The notes: generated by a model from the letters alone, not told the origin. 64,000 bases of DNA from Dryas octopetala (GCA_963921425.1 OY992836.1:15517614-15581613), one strand, 5' to 3'. Counted from the stretch's first letter, positions 1 to 14,925 are shown. Numbers and translations: made by a program.

Positions 1-588
1 GTCTTCTCCTGAAGAGATTTTTTTTCCACGTGCATTTACTTCTTTATTTAATTCCTTCATTATTCTCTTAATTTCCAAAAATCAAAGGTTAAGAAATAAA
101 TGTTAAATAATTATCATTAATTAATAATAATGACTCCCAAATGCCATAATTCCTATTTATCTCATTGTTAATAAATAAAACATTATTAAAATGTAATTAT
201 CATGAAATTGACTTCTTATCAAGATAGGTTATCAATAAATATTTCTGAAATTTAAATGACACATGACTTTTGATTGAGTCATTGTTCTCCAAATGACAAA
301 AAAATTGCCATGTGTCGCGGTGATTTTTTGTTCCAATAGTTACTAATAATGCATGAGATTCCACAGAAATAAATAAACAAACTGCAAAGGAAAACGAAGC
401 ATAACAATGCTCTTGATTTCGAGGAGCGCAGCATGTTCCAGTTGCTAATCTTGCGCTATTAAACACATCTCTAAGCAAAATCTTGAAACATTGTCATTGT
501 TTGGCATGTGCATTGCAATAACATAAAGCTGAAGTTAAAAGTGTCTTCAATTTCCTAACAAAATGCAAACTACCAAATGATCTATACT
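1..588. other. AT-rich intergenic DNA
   Basis: No coding frame with recognisable homology is visible on either strand. The stretch is A/T-rich and is simply the 3' flank of the broken armadillo gene that follows. Confidence 0.5.
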
Positions 589-1512
589 TCAGACTAGATC
601 ATCTTTCTCTGCCACGGCTGTGATCTCCATTAATGCCATGGCCGAATAATGTTGAACATCTTCGGGACCCTTTTCGAGGAGCACTGCCAAACATAACAAT
701 GCTCCTGATTCCACAATGCTACGGCAAATGGGTGAGTTCCCCTTGGCTAGGTGCCAAAGGGCTCGTGCTGACATTTCTCTCATCTTATCCTCGGTGGCTA
801 GGTGTGATTGTTGGTGCTGATGTTTTTGCTTTGTATTGCTGTTTCCAGTTGTCTTGGATTTTGAAACCTCGAAAGCAAGGCTAGAGTGGCCATGCTCTTG
901 AACACTTTGGCATGCAAGAGCAAAATGGGTGACAAGCAAGCGAATTCCATTGTGTTGTGCTAAAACATCTTGGCATTTGGGGTAATGAGCTGCGAGCTCC
1001 GACACCGCCCAAGCCACCATAGCTTGAAGTTTCATTGGACCTTCTTTGAGGATTTTCGCAAACACTTGGCACAAGACCTCTTGGTGTTCCATTATTTCCC
1101 TGTTACGTCCCAGCAACCCAAGGGCCCTGATAGAGCTTTCTCGGCCTTCCATTGTACCCTCTTTGATTAGTTTCAACAAGTGTCCGACTCCTCCGTACGT
1201 CCTCAATAATCAACTTCCCGTACCGAGGACATTTTTGCAACAAGAGCAGAGCTTTCTCGAGGACTTGTTCGGTGTCTCCGACGAACCGACCTATTGGGCG
1301 CTCATAGCCGATGAACCAGAGTTGAGACGTGGAGATGGCGTGACCCGTTTCGGTGAGAATCCCCGCCAGCTTTTCGGACTTGAGTATGATCTGGAAAATG
1401 GACTTTTGGTCCCACTTGGATTTCACAATGGCTTTGCTCGCAGCCTTTCTGACTTGTCGGCTAGCTTCATCGGCCTGCCCAACATTTCATCCACTATGTC
1501 CACGTCTGCCAT
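589..1512 (-). pseudogene. ARMADILLO REPEAT ONLY (ARO) pseudogene
   Basis: The reverse strand encodes pieces that read like plant ARO proteins, armadillo-repeat proteins of the cytoplasm. It opens with MADVDIVDEMLGRPMKLAD (start at 1512-1510), then a segment with KSEKLAGIL and the DDTEQVL-like GDTEQVLEKAL, then jumps straight from an LLLQKC segment into RYGKLIIEDV. In intact AROs about 100 residues separate those two motifs. After a further frame change comes the best preserved part (GVGHLLKLIKEGTMEGRE, FAKILKEGPMK, ARALWHLAKGNSPICRSI, LLEKGPEDVQ), ending at AVAEKDDLV, far short of the usual ~650 residues. An early stop after about 28 codons, at least two frame changes, the internal deletion and the 3' truncation make this a dead copy. 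Family assignment is from remembered ARO sequences; which ARO was the parent is not resolved. Confidence 0.85.
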
Positions 1513-2619
1513 GGATGGAAGGAAATAAGATCAAACAGATTCTAATGACTGATTTAATTCAGAATTCAAACATTTTCTTGATGAGAGAGATGATCAATTC
1601 AAAGTTTAAAAATTAGTTTCAAACGCGTCTCTTGTGTTTCGCCGTGAATAAAGCCCTCACCGTTTATCCTTCCCGCGTTAATACATGCTTATGGGCCACT
1701 TTGGGCCAGGCTCAGAACGGATATTACCCGACTCCAGTTAGCCCAGCATAAATTTGTGGCCCTAATAAGTTCAAGCATTTTATTTTTTTAATACAGGTCA
1801 AAATGATAGTGGCCTTCTTATGGTAAAAATTTTCATTTTTTTGAAGTTTTGAAATATTACCCAATCAAAATTGTAGAAATTTTGTTAAAAATTTCAATTG
1901 TTTGTCTAAATTTCCAACGAAATCGAAATTTTCATAGTTTTAACTTTTGAATCCTCCAAATTCAAAATTTAATGCCTTGATTAAAAATTTAAAATAATAG
2001 TTGAGATGATGCTTAAAACAATTTTCCAGATAATTTTTGGGACAACATCTTGATGGACTTGACGCATCTCAACCTTAAGCTCATTCACCATTTAAACTAG
2101 TGGTGAATAAGTTATTTCACATTTCAAAAGAATCAAAATTGTAAACATTTTAACAATAAGGACTACAAAGTAGACCATGCATGAAAATTGATTATTTGGT
2201 AAAGTTTGCAATTTGTATTGACTGCTTAAGTATGTAGCAATACGCTTGTATTTGTATGTGACCAAAGTCACTATCATCTTTCAGGGGAGGTCTCTGTCTA
2301 TACTCTCTTCAACTAAACTTTTTGGGTATTGCACATTTGCAAATTGCACTGTTTGTGAATCAAAAAATCAAACTAGGATAGTGTCCTGAAGATGGTGTGA
2401 GAGTCATACATTATACAAAAGACTTATCCTCACATCTGCCACTGCATTGGGCTTTCAATCTCTACCACCAATCTATAATCCAGTACCAAACTACCAACCA
2501 AAAAAGAAAAAAAAAAAATCCCCTCACCACAATTTCTCATACTCATTCACCACCCCATAAAACATCACACCTTGCTTCTCTTTCTCTTTCTCTTCTTCTT
2601 CTTCAGCATTAACACAAAC
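1513..2619. other. Intergenic region and FNR promoter/5' UTR
   Basis: About 1.1 kb with no supported gene in its first part. The last ~200 bases are pyrimidine-rich and contain CTTATCC at 2423-2429, which on the other strand is the GGATAAG I-box seen in many light-regulated leaf genes. A CT-rich tract just before 2620 fits a plant 5' UTR. No clear TATA box is visible at the usual distance. Confidence 0.4.
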
Positions 2620-5098
<2,479 letters not shown>

Positions 5099-6727
5099 TT
5101 TCTGGTCACTTTGTACAAATATCTCCTTCTTTACTTTAAACAAGCATTCTTGAATGATTTCCACTGCAGTGTGTAGATAGGTAAAGCCTTTGTAATTTTT
5201 GTGTTATATGCTTTCCCTTTTGATAAAGCACTTGTATTATTATATGGCCACAAGAATTTTATTTCTGAGGTTCGAATTTTACACTCTAGTGGAAAGCCTT
5301 TTCAACTATTTCATACAGATTTTGACTTCCTTTTCTTTTTGTGTGGGGTAGATTATAGTAACTTTTTGGTCCCCACAGAATATAGTTACTTTCCTGTTCA
5401 CTAAATGATGCATTTGTAGAGCTAGAGTTATAGTCACTTTCATGTTGAAATTCCAGTGGTAGTGAGCATTTACACCCACATCTAAGATCAGAGAGTTGGA
5501 ACCTCCCTTCCTTAAACCTACTTTGTACTAAAAAGAAATGCATTTGCAGACACTTATAGCAAATTTATAGTCTTAGGCTTTCAATCTTCTTGTTGTTCAA
5601 AAGATATCATGTATCTACACTCTACAGTGGCATGTTTACATATACTAAATCAAAATGCCAAATAGTCCGGAACAAAATGTTCATCTAAATTATTTACAAA
5701 TGAATTATACAACACTAAAGAGTATTTTTTGAATTATAAGAGAATAATAGGTAGGATTTTGGTATTATAAAAAAAATTGTTCATTCCCAAGTCAAGATTA
5801 TGAATTGGATGAATTTAAGCATAGAATTCATGATTTTATGTAAACTTTAGAGTAATATTTGACGTTATGCGCATCATCATTTGTGGGTGTGTAATATTAA
5901 TGTTTTTTTTTGTCGTATAATATGATATATTATATTATGATATTGCACCGTCAATGCAGATTGTGAGAGATGAATGTACCTACCTCAATTGCAACAACGC
6001 TACAATTAAATGCCATAGCTGTGATCTGGTTTGGCACACCAGTCTACCATTAGATGCATTGTTTTTTTTAATAGTATAAATTCATTGGTTTGATTGATTA
6101 TATAAAATGACAATATTAAAAGAGTGAAAGAGAAATATGGAGTTAGGACTTAGGAGACTGATAATCCAAAAAAGTGTGCTTAATTATTAGTTAGTAGCCA
6201 AGTTCATATGATTACTATGATCTCGTCCTTTTGTTCACACTACTGGACATGGCATTTGATAACAGCTACAAACACTCACGCCAAATCGCCTATGTCCTAG
6301 TGTCTAGTGATTACGTCTTGTTCTATCATTTGGCAGCAGAAAAAAATAACAAAAAAAGTCCAAAATTTTGTGGTAGGATTGTATTAACAAATAATTATAA
6401 ATTTTTTCTTTTCCTAATGAACCTTTTTATGAACATGTTGAGTTGTGAAGGCCTTAAGTCTTTTCATTATTTGAGATATAATAGTTGTAACATTATCAGG
6501 CTTCTTTATCTCCAATTAGGGGTGGGTTTTTTGCTCGACTTACCATCCGATAATCGGTTCCAATTGCTTAATGTTCAAATTAGGTTCATGTTACACTGGT
6601 TGTGTTTATCAAATCAAGTCTCACTCTACTCATTACACAAAACAACAAAAATATTAACAAATGACACCTTAAAGATAACTGACAATAAATAAAAAACAAA
6701 CAATCTAATAAAAACCGAAAATCAATT
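5099..6727. other. 3' flank of FNR and intergenic DNA
   Basis: Contains the FNR 3' UTR (roughly to 5250) and AT-rich DNA without a supported gene. Around 6519-6580 (AGGGGTGG...GACTTACC) there is a short remnant related to one end of the element at 36942-37277. The long frame at 6231-6692 has no recognisable domain and is not called. Confidence 0.45.
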
Positions 6728-6735
6728 GACCTTAA

Positions 6736-7368
6736 CAGGGCTAGCCCTGAGGGTAGGCGAGCTAGGCGACCACCTAGGGCCCAGCCACCCAAAGGGCCTC
6801 CAACTTCTAAGTTGGGCTTTTTAATTAAAACAAAAAAAGCAAATTTTTTTTTACTATTCCTACTTTTAGTGTAGGCCTCCTTCATCTATTGACTATTCCT
6901 CTAATCATTTTTTTTCTCTAACTATTCCTTGTTGACTATTCATTCCTCTTCATCACTCCCAGTCTCACAGTCCAGGGCCTCCTTCATCCATTTGACTATT
7001 CCTCTTAGTTGCTTTACACTTTGCCTCCTTTAATTAATATCGAGGAGTAAGGAAGCTCTCTAATTTGATAACAAAGATTTGTTAGCAGAGAATTTGGAAT
7101 ATAGATTGCCTAGAAGCTTGCTACTTGCAGCCTAAATCTTGCTACATGTATTAGTTATCTTTAAAACTGACTCCAGCTTTTGTGTACTTAAAGATTTTCA
7201 ATTAATTCAAATCAGTTCTATTTTTTTAATTTCTCTTACTAAATTGATGGGTATCACGTTAGAAATTTCTTATTGATTTTTTGGTCAATTAATTTTAGTT
7301 ATTGAATGAGCAAAAGGCCTCAAATTTTTTTCTCGCCCAGGGCCACCTAAATCCTCAGACCGGTCCTG
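6736..7368. mobile_element. Non-autonomous hAT-type DNA transposon, 633 bp
   Basis: Ends are imperfect inverted repeats: CAGGGCTAGCCCTGAGG on the left, and CAGGACCGGTCTGAGG when the right end is read on the reverse strand. A perfect 8-bp target duplication GACCTTAA flanks it (6728-6735 and 7369-7376), the hallmark of hAT elements. The interior has no transposase frame. It holds CT-rich sequence in which GGCCTCCTTCATC...TTGACTATTCCTC occurs twice (about 6873 and 6975). It must have been mobilised in trans. Confidence 0.9.
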
Positions 7369-7593
7369 GACCTTAATTATTTAGCAAAGTTATAAAACAA
7401 GGGCCATCCGGCCATGTAATCAAATAACAAAGCATAGAACCATCACACCTCTTACAACCTGGAAAGAGAAACTTGCATATAATCATAATTTACAACATAT
7501 TAAGATGAGAGCAAGTCAATATATATCTTGTAACAAAAAATTGATTAAAAAACCACAAGCAAGTTAGCAACAATCAAAATAACAAATTATTTT

Positions 7594-8677
7594 GGGAGGT
7601 GATTTTCGCATTCCTTCTTATTTTTTTAAATGTTTGTATATATTTTTATTATTTATTTTTCATATATATCTTTTATCTTTTAATTATAAAATGTCATATA
7701 TGTAACATTAAATCCTACACATTTAATTTTTTAAAATTGTCATAATAATATATCTCTTTCCATAACTCTATTTTTAAAAAAGAAAGAAAAACTACACTTA
7801 TATTCGTCTTCTTGATATATAGTATACCTTTTTTTATTAAGCTACATGTGACATTCTTAAAAAAAAAAAAAAATCAAATATGCTACAAATTAGTAGTGGT
7901 TGCTATGCAGTGTCAAAAGACCCAAAAATGAGGGAGTAGACTAATTGAAAACCCCAATTAATTTCATAACACAAACCCACCATAAAAAAAAGAAGAAGAT
8001 ACATAAATCATGACCTTCATGAAGAAAATGAAAAAAAAATATGACAAGCTAAATATTTTCCTAATGAAAGGATAGAAGCACGTATAAGACTTCCCTGCAA
8101 AGCTAACATCCGTATTTTTCCAACCATATATGACATAATGATTCGTTCTGAAGAATTACAGAATTGTTGTCGAAATTGGTGTTCTATTTTCCAGGGTTTT
8201 GACTTTCTTGCAAGATAAAGACTCCTTGTGTGTTAATGGTTTTTTTTTTTGTCAAATGTGTTAATGGTTGGCCCACGAGAATATGCGGGTCCTACTAATT
8301 CTCAGGTTCACATAAATCATGACTCTCATGAAGAAAACGAAAAAAGAAAAATGACAAGCTAAATATTTTCCTAATAAAAGTATAGAATGATGATTGAAAG
8401 CACGAACAAGACTAGTTCACAAAAAAAAAAATGGCTTAGAAGGCAAAGAGATGCAATATGAAGAAGATACAACGAGGGGAGAGAAAATTGCTTATTTTTA
8501 TTTTTTTAAGAATGACGAGAGAATTTAGGAAAAATAATTATCACTGAAATATAATTAAAATAAAAATTCAACAGTTATAAAAGGTAGATTTGGAAAAATA
8601 TATAATAAAAATATACAAAATATATTAAAAAAAATGAAGTGCAAACAGAGAAAAGAGGAGTGTGAAAATCGCCTCCC
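7594..8677. mobile_element. Non-autonomous TIR transposon, 1084 bp, 8-bp TSD
   Basis: Left end GGGAGGTGATTTTCGCA and right end TGTGAAAATCGCCTCCC are inverted repeats, with similarity continuing for tens of bases. ATTATTTT is duplicated exactly at 7586-7593 and 8678-8685. Eight base pairs favours hAT, but a 9-bp reading with one mismatch would allow a Mutator-like origin. The interior is very AT-rich with no transposase. It sits about 260 bp upstream of the CSP TATA box, so its right end lies in that gene's promoter. Confidence 0.85.
7999..8412. repeat. Internal direct repeat of about 100 bp
   Basis: Two related segments, about 7999-8092 and 8308-8412, share CATAAATCATGAC, CATGAAGAAAA, ATGACAAGCTAAATATTTTC, CTAAT and AAGCACG in the same order. 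About 215 bases separate them. Both lie inside the 1084-bp transposon, so the duplication probably arose within the element. Confidence 0.75.
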
Positions 8678-8945
8678 ATTATTTTTTATTTGTAGTGAAA
8701 ATTAAACAAAAGAAAAAGGGGGGTGTAGGGTTTCTTAGGATGTACCGAGGAGTAGCAGATCCAATCCAACCAAGCACTAAAAAACGTGTAGGAATAGGAA
8801 AAGCCCAAGGGGAATTAGAAAAGGGCCGGAGACGGATTAGGGTTGTCTTAGGGTTCTGTTTATATACTAATTATTTTTTTAATCTCTAATTAGATCCCTT
8901 CGTTGTCTTGCCTGTCACTGATACACACTACTCTCTCTCTCTCCC

Positions 8946-8953
8946 TATATAAA
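8946..8953 (+). promoter_or_regulatory. TATA box of the CSP gene
   Basis: TATATAAA preceded by a CT dinucleotide run, 75-80 bases before the ATG at 9028. It leaves room for a short CT-rich leader, the common arrangement in plant promoters. Confidence 0.7.
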
Positions 8954-9027
8954 CATTCTCTCTCACTAATCCTCGCATAAAGCAAACAACAAAGAATTCT
9001 CTCATTCTCTCTCCAAGGGTTTCAACC

Positions 9028-9843
9028 ATGGCTGAGGAGAGGTCGACAGGGAAGGTGCGGTGGTTCAACGATGCGAAGGGTTACGGCTTCATCACCCCTG
9101 ACGTTGGTGGCGAGGATCTCTTTGTCCACCAATCGTCGATCCGATCCGACGGCTTCCGTAGCGTGGCGGAGGACGAGTCCGTCGAGTTCCTAATTGCTGT
9201 CTCTGAAGGCGGTAAGACCAAGGCCGTCGACGTCACCGGCCCTAACGGCGCGGCCTTGCAGGGCAACCGGAAGGAGAGCAGCTTTGGCCGGTCCGGTGGT
9301 CGCGGCGGCGGCGGCGGTGGTTCTGGATTTGGCGGCGGCTGGAGAGGGGGTGATCGAAGGAACGGAGGCGGAGGCGGAGGCGGTGCCGGTGAGTGTTACA
9401 ATTGCGGAGAGCCGGGGCATATGGCTAGGGATTGCAATCGCGGCGGCAATGGTGGCGGTGGCGGTGGCGGTGGCGGTAGTTGTTTTACTTGCGGTCAGTT
9501 TGGCCACGTGGCGAGGGCTTGCCCTAATGGGAATGGCGGCGGTTCTGGCGGTGGCGGTGGTGCCGGTGGCGGAGGTGGTTGCTACAGGTGCGGCGAGTTA
9601 GGGCATTTAGCGAGGGAATGCAATAACGGAGGCTCTGGTGGCGGCGGTGGTAGCGGCGGTGGTGGCGGTCCTTGTTATAACTGTGGTGAGTTTGGCCACA
9701 TGGCGAGGGATTGCAGAGGCGGAGGCGGTGGCGGTGGCGGAAGATATGGGTTCAATTCTGGGTCAGGTGGCGGTGGCAGTGGCTGTTACAACTGTGGGGA
9801 GCCTGGGCACTTTGCTAAGGAGTGTCGTAGTGGAGCTGCTTGA
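9028..9843 (+). CDS. Cold-shock-domain, glycine-rich, CCHC zinc-knuckle RNA-binding protein
   Basis: A single-exon 271-residue protein of the plant CSP/GRP2 group, nucleic-acid chaperones that melt RNA structure and support cold tolerance and development in nucleus and cytoplasm. Residues ~8-73 are a cold-shock domain with RNP1 KGYGFI and RNP2 LFVHQ. The rest is Gly-rich linker interrupted by five CCHC knuckles (C-x2-C-x4-H-x4-C) beginning near residues 123, 152, 185, 216 and 253, the last reading [14 protein letters not shown]. Characterised Arabidopsis members have two or seven knuckles; five sits between and may reflect gain or loss by repeat slippage in the GGN-rich DNA. The start follows a CT-rich leader, and [15 protein letters not shown] matches the usual family N-terminus. 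Coding GC is far above that of the flanks because of the glycine codons. Confidence 0.95.
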   Translation: MAEERSTGKVRWFNDAKGYGFITPDVGGEDLFVHQSSIRSDGFRSVAEDESVEFLIAVSEGGKTKAVDVTGPNGAALQGNRKESSFGRSGGRGGGGGGSGFGGGWRGGDRRNGGGGGGGAGECYNCGEPGHMARDCNRGGNGGGGGGGGGSCFTCGQFGHVARACPNGNGGGSGGGGGAGGGGGCYRCGELGHLARECNNGGSGGGGGSGGGGGPCYNCGEFGHMARDCRGGGGGGGGRYGFNSGSGGGGSGCYNCGEPGHFAKECRSGAA

Positions 9844-12730
9844 AGGAAAGAAATAAAGAGAGTACTAGTAAATATTCTCTTTTTTTAAAACTAAATTTTA
9901 TCTTTTTGTTAAATCATTAATCTTTAGTATTTGGTTCTCTTTTTGGGCTTGGTGGGATATACACATTGTGTTTGGGCAAAAGGGTTTTGATTTTTGTGAT
10001 CGATGAGCCACTGTTTGGCAAGCAAGTTTTCCCTTTTTACATACATATGTGGTGGTTCGGCTATAGAATTAGGCACTATTTTAATCCTTTCTCTTATCTT
10101 GTTATCGGTGACTCTCGGATAAGTTTCTAATTGAGCAGCTTTTATTTCCAAGTGTGAATTTATGATGTCGACTGCATTTATATTTGGTTAATGTGGTGGG
10201 TTGATGAATGATGATGTTGTTTTTCAGTGGAAGTTGAATTAGATGTCTTCATCTGTTGTGACTTAATTGGAGTAATTGGTGCTCTTAATTTTATTTTCAA
10301 GTGTGATCCTCTCCTGTATCAAGATTTGATTAATTGGATTGATGGGTTGATGATATTGAATTGTCCTCTTTTAGGGGTAGTTGAATTAGATATCTTCATC
10401 TTTGGTGGTACTCCATGTCTTTGGCATGGAAGTTGAATACTAGTATTTGCTACAAAACAAGTTGTGTTTTGTAGCCTAACAATTGCCCCTGGCGCTGTTC
10501 ATTACTTCATTGTTCTTATTGCAATAATTTGTGTGCTCTTTCACTTTGTTCATTCTTTAATGAATCTTTACTTGTTTACATTGAGAGATGGAGGTTATGT
10601 GACTTGTTGAAAAAGAAAATTTCAGGTTTTTCCACCATTAGGAGAGAACCAATTGCTGGTGTGTTATTAGTAGTTAAAGGCTGATAGTTGCAATGTGCTT
10701 GCACTTGATGCATTGAGTAGCAAAATGCCAAAAACTTATCATGGCGTGTCTTTTATGGATTATTGAACTCATACATTAATCTTCTATTGTTCGAAACAAT
10801 GGCTTGTTCTTTAGATGGTGGTATGGTGAATGACTTGTCTATATTATTGCTGCCATGGTGCCACGGTCACTAGGATGCAATTGTTGTTTTTGCTCCACAA
10901 GGGATTGAATGATCAGTTATGTTGTTTTCCTTGGTTGAATTATAGTGTAATCTTGGGTATGCCTTGCTTCCTCCATTGCTCATTTTTTAAACTTTACATT
11001 GAGATTTTGGATGTTCCATAACACATTTTGAAGGACATGGATTTAGCATTAGGGTCTGATGAGCAATGTGTTCTGTTATCATAGTGCACGGGTTTATCCT
11101 TGTGCTTAATGAACAATGTGTTTTGTAATGTTGGTGCATGTTTGCTACAATCGATTCTTGTTGCTGCTGAAGTGATGTTAGTGTAGGACTGCAAATGAAC
11201 TAAGCACCCTGTGAGCTGCATCTGTGGCATGAGAGCTTTTTAAGCCTCACTGGCCGAGCCTAGTCACAAGCCAAGCTCTTTTAGCTAACAAAGCTCCCAC
11301 TTGTTGTGGCTTGGTTTGTTAGGCTTGCAAACCCGCTCATGTGTATGTTGCAGGGTTGATTAGAGTGTTACTGCTGCAATTAACTCATTGCTGTCTGACT
11401 CTCATCTTTTGCCCTGTCTGGTTTCCTTCTTGGGTGACCCCATGGTGTGTAGTGTTTGCTACTGTGAGCCTTATAGTTGGCTCTGGGTATGTGTTCAAGA
11501 CCTAAATGTAAATTGCTTTTCTATTTATCTTTTGGATGAGGTGCCAAGTTATTTTCAGTAATTTAAGGAGGCTGAAATACTGGAGATCACTAGCAGAAGT
11601 CTGGGATGGTCTTGGCCCAAATTCCTTATGTTGAAATTAGTATATAGAGTAGGTTCCCACTACCAATGGCCCAAAGGCTTTGCTAGGTGGGCTTGTTCTG
11701 ATTTTGTGACAAATGTGTAGGAGAACTTATCATCCATGCTATCAGTGCCTGTTTTAGGTTCTCTGTTTACCTGTGTCTCTTAGAAAAACTAAATGTGAAC
11801 AAGAGTGGGACAATTTTTTATTGAAATTATGAAAACGTCCTAAACTGGGCTTTAATTATTTGGGTTTTCCAAATCGGATTGAGACGTTTGTTGTCACCCT
11901 TTTAGACTTTCTGGTTGACTCTTAGCTTGTGCTTTGAACTCACCCAAAGGGCCTGGGCTGCATTCGCAGTGTTTCGGGTCTCTCTGACGGTCTGGCCTAT
12001 CCCTTCATGTTTTGAAAGGACATTTTTGCGGCCTCGTCAGGTTGTCAAGTCGCCCACTTGTATTTATGAAACTAATATAATGCATGCTGACCCACTGAAA
12101 TTTAAGGTTGAACATCACTTTCACCATTCATAATCGCATGCAAAAAGCTGCTTCTATAATAATAAAAACAATTCACCCGCCGCTAAGAATGTTGTAATCT
12201 TGAATAGTAAATTAGTGATGCAGATTTCTCAAGTTGAGATGGGCTGTTGAACTAGTGGATCCCTGTCCATGTCAAAATACGAACTATGTGGGCCTGAATG
12301 AGATAGGATAACATTCTTAATTAGCTACTTGGAGGTCTTCCAACTTTATGTAGCAAACTTGATCGTTGGTTGCCAAAAGCATGCTCCATGCTTGCTGCTC
12401 GCATGTTACCAAGGGTTAAGTAGTTAACCATCTTGTCCTACAAAACATAAAAGAGAAAACCACTCTAGGTTAATAGATATATACCAATGTGGTGTCTAGA
12501 GAGGGAGAAAAGGTATGAGATGAGAGAGAGACATAAAGAGTGTGTATCTGTCTCATGGAAAATTTTATACTAGAGAAGAAAACATTTGTTTAGGTTCAAG
12601 TAGGCATGGGACATTGTCATTATTGACTGAGTGTGAAATTTACATTAAGGTAACTCAATTGAAAAGGTAGTAACAATGCACTTAAATTTAATCTCCTTCC
12701 CAAACCAAAAAAAAAAAAAACTTTGTTTCC
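9844..12730. other. Long gene-free stretch after CSP
   Basis: The first few hundred bases are CSP 3' UTR. The remainder has no supported gene; frames up to about 80 codons show no recognisable domain. A short motif (GTTGAATTAGAT.TCTTCATCT) occurs near 10234 and 10380, a weak local duplication. Confidence 0.45.
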
Positions 12731-12983
12731 CACGTGAACCTTCTTCTATCTATCCAAGGAATGGCATAGCAAATGAATTCTTGAATGTAAACGTTGGGTC
12801 AGATCATTAACGACTGTCAGAAATTAGATATTTGCATTCAGTTGCGTGAGCCTGTCGCCTAAAACTCTGCTGCCGTGCTGAGAAAAAGGGTATGTGGACG
12901 GATTAACACGTGGCAGTTTCCTAATGCGTGACTCATGATATTTCTAACACCATAGCCAACGTCCACCCTCGACCGTCCACGTG
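12731..12983 (+). promoter_or_regulatory. Cluster of three G-boxes upstream of the first thaumatin-like gene
   Basis: CACGTG occurs three times in 253 bases: 12731-12736, 12907-12912 (ACACGTGGC, ABRE-like) and 12978-12983 (CCACGTGTA). bZIP/bHLH factors of ABA and stress signalling bind this core. TTGAC W-box cores also occur nearby (about 13055). Regulation of the gene 500-760 bases downstream is an inference from position. Confidence 0.5.
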
Positions 12984-13434
12984 TAAGGTAGATCTTAGCT
13001 CCCTTCAGTGATCGGACTGATAATTTAACATCATGTGCAGAAGCTCACGGGTCTGTTGACTCTGTTCCCTATCCGACCCATTTGAAATTTGTAGCCAAAC
13101 CTTGTTTTTTTTTTTTATCTGTAGTCATACGACTCATACTTTGTTCTGAGCTTGGGAATAAGGGACATTAATTCAAAACTTTGGGAATCCCATTGAGAAT
13201 CACTCCAAAAGTGCTTTGTGCTAACCATACGCTCTTTTTAAAACATTATGGCTTAACCGAAGCCAGAAGTACCACCAGTTGCCGCCACTAAAAATAGAGA
13301 CATAGTTGCCGACCTTAACCTATGAAGACCTTGGCCTCCATGTGAAACAACATGGGCTCTACCCCACACCCATATAATATTTGACACTCCACATGACACA
13401 CACTCGAATCTCGATCCCTCTAATCCCACCCCCT

Positions 13435-13442
13435 CTATAAAT
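13435..13442 (+). promoter_or_regulatory. TATA box of first thaumatin-like gene
   Basis: CTATAAATA lies about 50 bases before the ATG at 13490, in a C-rich context typical of plant core promoters. Confidence 0.65.
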
Positions 13443-13489
13443 ACCCATCACCCACATCACCAACAAAAACCTTACAACATTCTTTTTCA

Positions 13490-14925
13490 ATGGCTTCCCA
13501 TCAATTCTTTTCAATCTTCATGTTCACTCTTTATCTCCTTCACTTCATTTCAGGTAAAATTGACACAAACCCACAAATCCATATCTATCTATGTCTTTTT
13601 GCAATTACGTTCTTATAGTTTTCATGCATAGTTTTGACTCATATTATGTGTAATGTGTTTGTGTGAAATACAGGTGCGTACTCAGCAACGTTCACAATTA
13701 CAAACAAGTGCAGCATCACGGTGTGGCCCGGCATTTTATCGAACGCAGGGACTGCGCAGCTCCCCACCACTGGCTTCGCCTTAAATTCGGGGGAGTCGAA
13801 CACGTTCGACGTTCCCGCCTCCTGGTCGGGTCGGTTATGGGCGCGGACCCATTGCGCCCAAGACCCGACCGGAAAGTTTACTTGCGTCACCGGCGACTGC
13901 GGTTCGTCCACAGTGGAATGCGCCGGTAGCGGAGCCGCGCCGCCAGCCAGTCTAGCCGAGTTCACCCTGGACGGCGCGGGAGGGCTAGACTTCTATGACG
14001 TCAGCTTAGTAGACGGTTATAACCTCCCCATGACGGTCGAGCCCCAGGGCGGGACCGGAGGGAATTGCACGACCACCGGGTGCGTGATGGACTTGAACGC
14101 TGGGTGTCCCTCGGAGCTGAAGGTGACGGCGAGTGAGGAGAGCGTGGCTTGTAAGAGCGCGTGCGAGGCGTTTGGGGATCCGATGTACTGCTGCAGTGGG
14201 GCCTACGCGACCCCAGACACGTGCAAGCCCAGCTCGTACTCGCAGTTTTTTAAGAGTGCGTGCCCAAAAGCTTACAGCTACGCTTATGATGACGGTACCA
14301 GCACCTTCACTTGTGCTTCTGCCAATTATGTCATCACTTTCTGCCCTTCCCCTTTAACCAGGTACCATTTGCACTTACCAATTACCATATCAAAAAATTA
14401 CAAAATAGAGCAAGTTTGGACCAAACCCAAATATCAATAAATGAAAATCTATATAAACAAAGTTTGGAATGAGTCACTATATTGTCATATAACGTCTTAA
14501 TATTTAGAAAGTACCGCCATATTAATTAAAGTTGGGACTTTTTTATTCTGCACAAGGTCGGTACCCCATTCGACCAATTTTTGATTGTCAACCCAAGATT
14601 GTAAGATATGGTTGTCACGTTTCTCTTTAATAATTGACATGCACTACTGTCGTCTACTAATTGCACCGTCCTTAGTTTATTTATGATTTATGATTTTCAA
14701 GCAAATGTCAGAACATGTACATCTCAATTTTTATATTTATTTATTATTTAAAATGCATTTCTAAATTCGAGTTATTTTGGCGGTGGTTGCAGTTTGAAGT
14801 CCTCGAATGGGCAGTACCCTAACGCGGTCGGTGTCTCAGCAAGTCCTCGTAATACGACACCGAATCTCGTCGTTTTTGGCGTTACTATTTTGGCGGCAGT
14901 TTGGCGGTTGCGGCAGCTATTCTGA
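13490..14925 (+). CDS. Thaumatin-like protein (PR-5 family) with hydrophobic C-terminal tail
   Basis: Three exons, 13490-13553, 13674-14361 and 14793-14925, give 294 residues with GT-AG introns. Residues 1-25 are a signal peptide ending near GAYS. The mature domain starts ATFTITNKC and has the thaumatin signature GKFTCVTGDC, all 16 conserved cysteines, and the acidic-cleft residues in LAEFTL and DFYDVSLVDGYNLPM. The domain ends at ITFCPSP. The third exon adds a Ser/Gly/Asn-rich linker and then LVVFGVTILAAVW before a short basic tail, suggesting a GPI signal or a membrane anchor. PR-5 proteins act in the apoplast on glucans or fungal membranes; the tail implies surface tethering. The second intron lies just after the domain, as in the copy at 26460. 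Coding GC is high relative to flanks. Confidence 0.93.

Noticed and set aside
6231-6692. 153-codon frame on +
   Set aside because: AT-rich, no domain, overlaps degenerate MITE sequence; could not be supported.
9081-9601. Alanine/threonine- and alanine/valine-rich frames over the CSP gene
   Set aside because: Shadows of the GGN-rich CSP coding sequence.
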